Of a stretch of 38,156 nt of DNA, positions 27,064-34,654 are shown piece after piece. Source of the DNA: Deltaproteobacteria bacterium (lineage in GTDB: Bacteria; Myxococcota_A; UBA9042; DTJE01); NCBI GenBank assembly GCA_016875475.1, contig VGRB01000005.1, positions 1-38,156 of the forward strand, given 5' to 3'. A program made the translations under genes and the position numbers. The notes under the pieces were generated by a model that had not been told where the DNA came from, made no database searches, and saw nothing but the letters and a program-made list of their open reading frames with translations. The first letter of the stretch is position 1. Every line of letters begins with the position of its first letter.

Positions 27064-27458
27064 GGCGCGTCGAGACACGTCCCCCCTCGTTCCCGGGAGT
27101 CGGACCCGACGCGGTCACGCCCTGGAAGGACGCCGAGCGCTGGCAGGTCCTCTGCGGCGACACCGGCCACTGGCGCGTGGGCGTCTATGCTCCGGAGCAC
27201 GGCTCCGCGGCCGACGTCCGCGAGCTGGAGCGCCACGACTGCCCCGAGCTGTTCGTGCTGCTCTCCGGCCGCGTCACGCTGGTGCTGTCCGACGGCGCGG
27301 GCGGCACGCGCGAGGTCCCGCTGGAAGACCGCCGCCCCCTGCTGGTCACGTCGCCGCACACGGGCTACTGCCCGGACGGCCCCCACACGGGGATCGCCCT
27401 CGTGGTCGAGCGCGATTCCTTCGACACCGAGTACCGGCCGATCGGCGAGTGGCGGTAG
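27060..27458 (+). CDS. cupin-like small protein
   Basis: ATGA overlap with the membrane protein. HDCPELFVLLSGRVTLVLSDGAG resembles the cupin core. Confidence 0.65.
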   Translation: MRRVETRPPSFPGVGPDAVTPWKDAERWQVLCGDTGHWRVGVYAPEHGSAADVRELERHDCPELFVLLSGRVTLVLSDGAGGTREVPLEDRRPLLVTSPHTGYCPDGPHTGIALVVERDSFDTEYRPIGEWR

Positions 27459-27480
27459 CGGCGGCACCTCCGGCGGTGTC

Positions 27481-27514
27481 GGCTCCGGCGGTTGTCGCCC
27501 CTGAGGGCGGAGCC
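27481..27514. terminator. GC-rich hairpin after the cupin gene (possible terminator)
   Basis: ggctccg/cggagcc 7-bp perfect stem at 27481-27487 and 27508-27514. No U-tract. Confidence 0.3.
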
Positions 27515-27529
27515 GGGGGAGGGGGCGCC

Positions 27530-27546
27530 CCCCGCATGCTGCGGGG
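27530..27546. terminator. compact GC-rich hairpin (possible terminator or boundary structure)
   Basis: ccccgca-tgc-tgcgggg: 7-bp perfect stem, 3-nt loop, no U-tract. Confidence 0.3.
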
Positions 27547-27561
27547 CCGTGCGCCGGATCC

Positions 27562-27611
27562 AGCCCGACCCGCTCCGCCGGTGTAGAATCGCCCCGTCCG
27601 CGGGTCGGGCT
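27562..27611. promoter_or_regulatory. 12-bp perfect inverted repeat flanking a TAGAAT -10-like box; candidate promoter/operator of the defence operon
   Basis: AGCCCGACCCGC (27562-27573) and GCGGGTCGGGCT (27600-27611) are reverse complements, with TAGAAT at 27584-27589 between them. Confidence 0.5.
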
Positions 27612-27639
27612 CGGGGCGTATGTCGGCGGCGGGGGTCGC

Positions 27640-30600
27640 ATGAGGCTGATCAGGAACGGCGGGTCCGAGCGCGTCGTGGACGACCTGAGGCGCGCCATCG
27701 GCCCCGACGCGTCGCTGGACGTCGCGACGCCCGCGTTCTCGCTCCACGCGTTCGCCGAGGTACGCGACCTGCTCTCGCTGGTGTCCGCGGCCCGGCTGAT
27801 TTTCCCGCCGGGCGACCGGCTTCGCGATTCCCTGATGGGGGGGGAGCGCGACCGTGTGTTCCGCAACCGCCTGCTCGGCCCCTGGCTCGCCCGCGAGTGC
27901 TCCGCCTGGGCGGCTCGGAAGGTCGAAGTCCGCTCGACCGCCGCCGCGATCCCCCAATCCGTGCTGATCGCCCGGGACGCCTCCTCCGGGCGCGGCGGCG
28001 CCGTGGTCGGCGACTGCCCGTTCACAACGGAAGGGCTCGGGATCACGCCGGGAAACCCGCTCGCCCTCGTGCACGGGTCCGCGGTCCCGGAGGACGTCGC
28101 CGGGCTCGTTGCGTGGTTCGACGAGCAGTGGCGCCGGCTCCCGGACGGGGTTGCGGCGAAGGAGGCGTTCCTCGCGGCGCTCGCGGACTTCTCGGCCCCC
28201 CGCGCGCCTTCGCTCCTCTACCACCTCGTGCTGTTCCACCTGCTCGGCGGCGCGGGCGACGGCCTGGACGAGGACCGCGTGGTGGACGCGGCGACCGGCA
28301 TCCGGAACACTGTCGTCTGGCGGAAGCTGTACCGATTCCAGCGGGACGGGGTCGTCGGCGCGATCGACAAGCTCGCGCATCACGGCGGCTGCATCATCGC
28401 GGACAGCGTGGGCCTGGGGAAGACATTCGAGGCCCTCGCGGTCATCAAGTACCACGAGCTGCGCAACGACCGTGTCCTGGTCCTCTGCCCGAAGCGCTTG
28501 CGGGACAACTGGACGCTGTACCGCTCCAACGACCGGCGAAACGTCCTGGCCGCGGACCGGTTCCACTACGACGTCCTGAACCACACCGACCTGTCCCGGG
28601 GCGACGGCCTGTCCGGCGACATCGACCTCGCCCACGTGAACTGGGGCAACTACGACCTCCTCGTGATCGACGAGTCCCACAACTTCCGGAACAAGGCGAC
28701 GCGGCGCGACCGCGAGACGCGCTACGACCGGCTGATGCGCGACGTCATCCGCCAGGGCGTGAAGACGCGAGTCCTGATGCTGTCCGCGACCCCGGTCAAC
28801 AACCGGCTCGCGGACCTGAAGAACCAGATCGCGTTCGCCACCGAGGGTGACGACGCGGCCCTCCGGGGGCACGGCATCGGAAGCGTCGAGGCCACGGTGC
28901 GGCAGGCGCAGGCCCAGTTCAACCGCTGGCTGACCCTGCCGGATTCGGAGCGCAAGCCCCCGCGCCTGCTCGACATGCTGGGGTTCGACTACTTCCGGCT
29001 GCTCGACCTCGTGACGATCGCGCGCTCCCGCAAGCACCTGGTCAAGTACTACGGCACGGTGGAGACGGGCCGGTTCCCGGAGCGGTTGAAGCCCGTCAAC
29101 CTCAAGGCCGACGTGGACCTCGCGGGGGAGTTCCCGGCCATCCGGGTCATCAACGACGAGATCCGGCGGTTGAGCCTCGCGGCCTACGCCCCTCTGAAAT
29201 ACGTCCTGCCGCACCGGCAGGCGGCCTACGAGGCGGCCTACAACATCCCCGTGAAGGGGGGCGGCTCGGTCTTCCGGCAGGCGGATCGCGAGGAGAGCCT
29301 GGTCCAGCTCATGCGCGTCAACCTCCTGAAGCGCATGGAGAGTTCGGTCGTCTCGTTCGCGCTCACGCTCGAGCGCCAGCTCGCGGACGTGGACGCGATG
29401 ATCGCCCGGCTCGACGCGCCCGGCGAGTCGTTCGAGGACCTGGACATCTCGGACGTGGACATCGACGACCCCGCGTTCGAGCCGCTCCTGCTCGGCCGCA
29501 AGGTCAAGGTCCTGGTGCGTGACGTGGACCGGCGCCGGTGGCGCCAGGACCTGACGCTCGACCGGAACCGGCTCGCGACCCTGCAGTCCGCGGCTTCGGC
29601 GGTCGACCCCGGCCGCGACGCGAAGCTCTCGGCGTTGCGCGAGGTGATCCGCGAGAAGTGCCGCGACCCCATCAACCCGGGCAACCGCAAGCTCCTGGTG
29701 TTCACGGCGTTCGCGGACACGGCCGAGTACCTGTTCCGCGAGCTGTCGGGCCGGGCCGTCGCCGACCTCGGCCTGCACTGCGCCATCGTGACGGGCACGG
29801 GCGCGAACCGGACGACGCTGCCCGGCCTCGCGACGGACCTCGGCGCGATCCTGACCGCGTTCTCGCCCCGGTCCAAGGAGCGGCCGGCCGACCTCGCGGG
29901 CGAGGGCGAGATCGACCTGCTCGTCGCGACCGACTGCATCTCCGAGGGCCAGAACCTCCAGGACTGCGACTGCCTGGTGAACTACGACATCCACTGGAAC
30001 CCGGTCCGCATCATCCAGCGCTTCGGCCGCATCGACCGCATCGGGTCGCCGAACGAGCGCGTCCGCCTGGTCAACTTCTGGCCCAACATGGAGATGGAGG
30101 AGTACATCAACCTCGAACAGCGCGTCAGCGGCAAGATGGTCCTGCTCGACATCTCGGCCACGGGCGAGGAGAACCTGATCGAGCACCAGTCCGGCGACCG
30201 GATGAACGACCTGGAGTACCGCCGCAAGCAGCTCCTGAAGCTCCAGGAGGCCGTCATCGACCTCGAGGACCTGTCGAGCGGCGTGTCCATCGCGGACCTG
30301 ACCTTCAACGACTTCCGGATGGACCTGTCCTCCTTCGCGAAGGAGCACCCCGACGCGCTTCCGCGCCTCCCTCTCGGCTCGTTCGCGGTCATGACCGCGA
30401 ACGCCGCGGGCGCTTGGGACGCGGCCATACCGCCCGGCGTCGTGTTCTGCCTGCGCGCCGAGGAGCCGGCGGGGGGGCGGGATCCGATCGACCCAGGCTA
30501 TCCCCTGGCCCCCCACTTCCTCGTCCACGTCGGCGACGACGGCGCCGTGGTTCTGCCCTACACCCAGGCCAAGCCGATCCTCGACCGCCTGCGGCGCACC

Positions 30601-30894
30601 TGTCTCGGGCGCGACCTCCCCGACCTGTCCGCCTGCGAGCGGCTCGACCGCGCGACGCGGGGCGGAATGGACATGGCGCGCGTCCAGGCCCTGCTCGCCC
30701 GGGCCGTGGCGTCCGTCGCGGGGAAGGCGGAGGAGCGCGCGACCGCGAGCCTCTTCTCCCCGGGCGGCACGACCGGGCGGCCTGGCGAGTTCCGCGGCAT
30801 GGACGCGTTCGAGGTGGTCGCCTTCCTGGTCGTGCTTCCCGAGGCCGCGACGGGACCGTCGCCGGAGCCCCCCCGGGAGCGGCCGCCGTCATGA
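27640..30894 (+). CDS. SNF2-like helicase with an N-terminal degenerate PLD-like domain
   Basis: FQRDGVVGAIDKLAHHGGCIIADSVGLGKTFEALAVIKY, DESH box LLVIDESHNFRNK, LSATPVNNRLADLKNQI, DIHWNPVRIIQRFGRIDRIGSPNERV. N-terminal LDVATPAFSLHAFAEVRDLL and AVVGDCPFTTEGLG are PLD-like. Confidence 0.85.
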   Translation: MRLIRNGGSERVVDDLRRAIGPDASLDVATPAFSLHAFAEVRDLLSLVSAARLIFPPGDRLRDSLMGGERDRVFRNRLLGPWLARECSAWAARKVEVRSTAAAIPQSVLIARDASSGRGGAVVGDCPFTTEGLGITPGNPLALVHGSAVPEDVAGLVAWFDEQWRRLPDGVAAKEAFLAALADFSAPRAPSLLYHLVLFHLLGGAGDGLDEDRVVDAATGIRNTVVWRKLYRFQRDGVVGAIDKLAHHGGCIIADSVGLGKTFEALAVIKYHELRNDRVLVLCPKRLRDNWTLYRSNDRRNVLAADRFHYDVLNHTDLSRGDGLSGDIDLAHVNWGNYDLLVIDESHNFRNKATRRDRETRYDRLMRDVIRQGVKTRVLMLSATPVNNRLADLKNQIAFATEGDDAALRGHGIGSVEATVRQAQAQFNRWLTLPDSERKPPRLLDMLGFDYFRLLDLVTIARSRKHLVKYYGTVETGRFPERLKPVNLKADVDLAGEFPAIRVINDEIRRLSLAAYAPLKYVLPHRQAAYEAAYNIPVKGGGSVFRQADREESLVQLMRVNLLKRMESSVVSFALTLERQLADVDAMIARLDAPGESFEDLDISDVDIDDPAFEPLLLGRKVKVLVRDVDRRRWRQDLTLDRNRLATLQSAASAVDPGRDAKLSALREVIREKCRDPINPGNRKLLVFTAFADTAEYLFRELSGRAVADLGLHCAIVTGTGANRTTLPGLATDLGAILTAFSPRSKERPADLAGEGEIDLLVATDCISEGQNLQDCDCLVNYDIHWNPVRIIQRFGRIDRIGSPNERVRLVNFWPNMEMEEYINLEQRVSGKMVLLDISATGEENLIEHQSGDRMNDLEYRRKQLLKLQEAVIDLEDLSSGVSIADLTFNDFRMDLSSFAKEHPDALPRLPLGSFAVMTANAAGAWDAAIPPGVVFCLRAEEPAGGRDPIDPGYPLAPHFLVHVGDDGAVVLPYTQAKPILDRLRRTCLGRDLPDLSACERLDRATRGGMDMARVQALLARAVASVAGKAEERATASLFSPGGTTGRPGEFRGMDAFEVVAFLVVLPEAATGPSPEPPRERPPS

Positions 30895-31679
30895 GCATCG
30901 CCGCCGTCATCGCAGCCCTGGGCCTGCCCGATCGCGCCCGGGTGGACCGCCGGGTCCCGAAGAAGACGCTGCTCGAGCAGGCCCTCCCCGGACCCGCGGA
31001 CCGCCGCCTGCTGGGCGACGCGATCGCGGACCTGCTCTGGGTCGCCTCGCTCAAGCCCGAGACGATCGGCCTCCCCGCCTTCCGCGACACGGAGCGCGAG
31101 TACGCCGAGATCGCCGTGGTCGCCGCGACGCTCCGCGCGGCGCGCCGCGCCGTCCGCGTCGCGGAGCTGCTCCACCGCGCGATTCCGTATCCCGTGCTGC
31201 TCGTCGCGACCGCCGCGGACAGCGCGCGCGTGTCGATCGCCCACAAGCGTACCTCCCGGGGGGAGGACGGGCGCTTCGTCGCGGACGAGGTCCGCACGAC
31301 CGCCCCGTTCGACCCCGCCACCCCCGACCCGGCCGCTTGCGCATTCCTGCGCAGCCTCGCGCTCGCGTCCGCCGCCGCGTACGCCCGCGACCTGTTCGAG
31401 CTGTACGACGCCTGGGCCGCGCGGATCGACGCCCTGGCGGCGGCTGCGATCTCGGGCGAGTTCCGGGTCCCGCCGCCGAGCCCGACCGGCGGGGCCGCCG
31501 GGACCCGCGAGGCCGTTGCTTCCTGGGACGAGGCGACCCGGGAGCTGGCGAGCCTGCGGTCCCGGGCCGGGCGCGAGCCCGGGATCGCCCGCCGGATCGA
31601 GCTGAACCTCGCAATCCAGCGCCTCGAGGCGAGGCGCTGCGCGCTCTCGGAAGCCCTTCGGACAGAGGAGCCCCGATGA
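30891..31679 (+). CDS. DUF4391 domain protein
   Basis: LGLPDRARVDRRVPKKTLLEQ at the N-terminus and the helicase-DUF4391-Mod gene order. ATGA overlap on both sides. Confidence 0.7.
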   Translation: MSIAAVIAALGLPDRARVDRRVPKKTLLEQALPGPADRRLLGDAIADLLWVASLKPETIGLPAFRDTEREYAEIAVVAATLRAARRAVRVAELLHRAIPYPVLLVATAADSARVSIAHKRTSRGEDGRFVADEVRTTAPFDPATPDPAACAFLRSLALASAAAYARDLFELYDAWAARIDALAAAAISGEFRVPPPSPTGGAAGTREAVASWDEATRELASLRSRAGREPGIARRIELNLAIQRLEARRCALSEALRTEEPR

Positions 31680-33541
31680 ACCCGATTTCGCCCGGCGACC
31701 CAGAAACCCGCAGCCCCGACGGGGTGGCCGACAACGTCGCGCGCCTGAAGGATCTGTTCTCCGAAGCGTTCACCGAGGGCCGCATCGACTTCGACGTGCT
31801 GCGCCAGCTCCTGGGCGCCGCCGTGGACGAGAGGGAGGAGAAGTACGGGCTCAACTGGCACGGCAAGCGGCGCGCCCGCCAGCTCGCGCTGACGCCTTCG
31901 ACCGGCACCCTGCGCCCGTGTCCCGGCGAGAGCGTGGACTGGGACACCACGCAGAACCTCGTGATCGAGGGCGACAACCTCGAGGTGCTGAAGCTCCTCC
32001 AGAAGTCGTACGCCGGGAAGGTGAAGCTCATCTACATCGACCCCCCGTACAACACCGGGAAGGACTTCGTCTATCCCGACGACTTCCGGGACAACATCGG
32101 CAACTACCTCGCGCTGACGGGGCAGGTTGACGGCTCGGGGAGGAAGCTCACGTCCAACACCGAGGCGTCCGGCCGCTTCCACACGGACTGGCTGAACATG
32201 ATGTACCCCCGGCTGAAGCTGGCGCGGACGCTGCTCCGGCAGGATGGGGTGGTCTTCGTGAGCATCGATGATGGGGAGTTGGCCAGCCTGCAAGCGATCA
32301 TGAACGAGGTCTTCGGGGAGGAGAACCGCTATTGCGTCGTCGCATGGCAGAAGAAGGACACGCCCTCGAACGATGCCCAGGGGGTTTCGACGACGCATGA
32401 GTACGTCGTCGCATACTCACGAGGTACGGAGTTCGTGCGTCGTCTGATCCCGCGAAGCGATGAGCAGCTCTCGGTCTACAAGAACCCCGACAACGACCCT
32501 CGCGGGGAGTGGACGCGCGGGGCACTGACACGCAAGGAGTATGTCGAGAAAGACTACTACCCCATCAGGAATCCAAGTGGGCGCGAAGTTCTTCCTCCCC
32601 CGGGGACGAGCTGGCGCGTGTCCCGCGCGACCCTCGATCGGCTGATCGCGGAAGACCGCCTCTGGTGGGGACGTGACGCTGACGGCGACATGCCGTTCGT
32701 GAAGAGATTCCTGTCCGAGGTCCAGGAGGGGGTCGTGCCGGTGTCCTGGTGGGGATACGAGTTCGCGGGGTCGAACAGAAACGCCAAGATGGAGATGCGC
32801 TCCCTGTTCGACGACCAGGCACCTTTCGACACCCCTAAGCCCACGAAGCTGATCGCCCGGATCTTGTCGATCGCCTCGACCGCCGACGACCTCGTCCTCG
32901 ACTTCTTCGCCGGCTCGGGCACGACCGGCCATGCGGTCATGGCGCAGAACGCCGCGGACGGCGGGAAGCGTCGCTTCATTCTCGTGCAACTACCCGAGCC
33001 GACGAGACAATCCGGCTACGCGACCATCGCCGACATCACCAAGGAACGCCTCCGGCGCGCGGGTCGCAAGGTCCGCGACGACAACCCCATGTTCTCCGGC
33101 GACCTCGGGTTCCGGGTCTTCAAGCTCGCCTCCTCCAACATCCGCGCGTGGGAGCCGGACCGGGCGCGGGAGGACGTGGTCCGGACGCTGGAGGACTCGA
33201 TCGACCACCTGAAGTCGGACCGGACGGAGCAGGACATCCTCTACGAGCTGCTCCTGAAGCTCGGCGTGGACCTGTGCGTGCCGATCGTGACCCGCTCCAT
33301 CGGGGGCATGGACGTGCACGCGGTCGGCGGGGGCGTGCTGATGGCGTGCCTCGCGACCCGCATCGGGCGGGAGGACGTGGAGGCGCTGGCGCTCGGCGTC
33401 GTGGCGTGGCACCGGGAGCTTGCGCCCGCGGGCGAGGTCTGCTGCGTGTTCCGCGACGCCGCGTTCGCGGACGACGTGGCGAAGACGAACCTCGCGGCGA
33501 TCCTGGATCAGCACGGGTTGAAGACCGTGCGGAGCCTGTAG
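31676..33541 (+). CDS. type III DNA adenine methyltransferase (Mod)
   Basis: NLVIEGDNLEVLKLLQKSYAGKVKLIYIDPPYNTGKDF (motif IV), DLVLDFFAGSGTTGHAVMAQN (motif I), TDWLNMMYPRLKLAR. ATGA overlap with the DUF4391 gene. Confidence 0.95.
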   Translation: MNPISPGDPETRSPDGVADNVARLKDLFSEAFTEGRIDFDVLRQLLGAAVDEREEKYGLNWHGKRRARQLALTPSTGTLRPCPGESVDWDTTQNLVIEGDNLEVLKLLQKSYAGKVKLIYIDPPYNTGKDFVYPDDFRDNIGNYLALTGQVDGSGRKLTSNTEASGRFHTDWLNMMYPRLKLARTLLRQDGVVFVSIDDGELASLQAIMNEVFGEENRYCVVAWQKKDTPSNDAQGVSTTHEYVVAYSRGTEFVRRLIPRSDEQLSVYKNPDNDPRGEWTRGALTRKEYVEKDYYPIRNPSGREVLPPPGTSWRVSRATLDRLIAEDRLWWGRDADGDMPFVKRFLSEVQEGVVPVSWWGYEFAGSNRNAKMEMRSLFDDQAPFDTPKPTKLIARILSIASTADDLVLDFFAGSGTTGHAVMAQNAADGGKRRFILVQLPEPTRQSGYATIADITKERLRRAGRKVRDDNPMFSGDLGFRVFKLASSNIRAWEPDRAREDVVRTLEDSIDHLKSDRTEQDILYELLLKLGVDLCVPIVTRSIGGMDVHAVGGGVLMACLATRIGREDVEALALGVVAWHRELAPAGEVCCVFRDAAFADDVAKTNLAAILDQHGLKTVRSL

Positions 33542-33555
33542 CTCGGGGGGGACGG

Positions 33556-34594
33556 ATGGGGGACGGCAGGGAAGGCGGGACGGCGGGCACCGGGACCAAA
33601 GGGAGCGAGGCGACCGGCCGGTTCCTGGTCTATCGCGCCGAGGACGGCCGCACGCGCATCGACGTGCGGCTGGAAGACCGCACGGTCTGGCTCAGCCAGA
33701 AGCAGCTCACCGCGCTCTTCGGCAAGGCCAAGGGCACGGTCAGCGAGCACATCCGGCACGTCTTCGAGGACGGGGAGCTGGTCCGCGAGGCAACTGTTCG
33801 GCGTTTCCGAACAGTTCAAGTCGAGGGCGGTCGCGAGGTCGAGCGCGAGGTCGAGCACTACAACCTCGACGTGGTCCTGGCGGTCGGGTTCCGCGTGCGC
33901 AGCCCCGCGGGCGTGCGGTTCCGGCAGTGGGCCGCGGACAGGCTCAAGGAATACCTGGTCAAGGGCTTCGTGCTGGACGACGAGCGGCTGAAGGACCCGC
34001 GCGCCGGCGACTACTTCGACGAGCTGTCCCGGCGCATCCAGGACATCCGCACGAGCGAGCGGAGGTTCTACCAGAAGATCACGGACATCTACGCGACCAG
34101 CATCGACTACGACCCGGCCGACCCGCTGACCGCGCAGTTCTTCGCCACGGTCCAGAACAAGGTCCACTACGCAATCCACGGCCGGACCGCGGCGGAGGTG
34201 ATCCTGGACCGCGCGGACGCGGGGAAGCCGAACATGGGCCTGACCGCATGGCAGGGCGCGCGCATCCGGAAGTCGGACGTCGGCGTGGCGAAGAACTACC
34301 TCGCTGAGGACGAGCTTCGGGCGCTCAACAACCTCGTGGAGCAGTACCTTCGCGGAGGGACAGGCGGAGCGCCGCATCCCCATGACCATGCGGGACTGGA
34401 TCGAGAAGCTCCACGGCTTCCTGGCGCTCAACGACCGGGAGATCCCGGCGAACGCGGGCAGGGTCTCGGCCGAACTGGTCCGGGAGCACGCGGAGCGCGA
34501 GTTCGCCCGCTTCCGCGCCGCGGAGGACCGGGCGTTCGAGTCGGACTTCGACCGGGCGGTGAAGCAGTTGCCGCCGCGCAAGGACGGGCGGTGA
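33556..34594 (+). pseudogene. RhuM family protein, interrupted by an apparent frameshift near 34348
   Basis: The N-terminal part (RIDVRLEDRTVWLSQKQLTALFGKAKGTVSEHIRHVFEDGEL ... YLAEDELRALNNLVEQY) is in one frame. The C-terminal part (FAEGQAERRIPMTMRDWIEKLHGFLALNDREI...FESDFDRAVKQLPPRKDGR*) continues in the +1 frame. Confidence 0.8.
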
Positions 34595-34654
34595 AGCAGT
34601 TGCCGCCGCGCAAGGACGGGCGATGAAGCGGTCGCAACCGCGCAGGAACGGGCG
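34559..34654 (+). repeat. three-copy 32-bp tandem repeat spanning the rhuM end and res start
   Basis: Copies 1 (34559-34590) and 2 (34591-34622) are identical: gtgaagcagttgccgccgcgcaaggacgggcg. Copy 3 (34623-34654) is degenerate: atgaagcggtcgcaaccgcgcaggaacgggcg. Confidence 0.95.

Noticed and set aside
27459-27639. Search for an integrase, tRNA or transposon end at the left edge of the second island
   Set aside because: No tRNA, integrase, transposase or IS-like terminal repeat recognised here or near 37637-37696.
34559-34654. CRISPR-like interpretation of the 32-bp repeats
   Set aside because: Units are directly abutting with no spacers, and they carry start/stop codons; a tandem duplication, not a CRISPR array.
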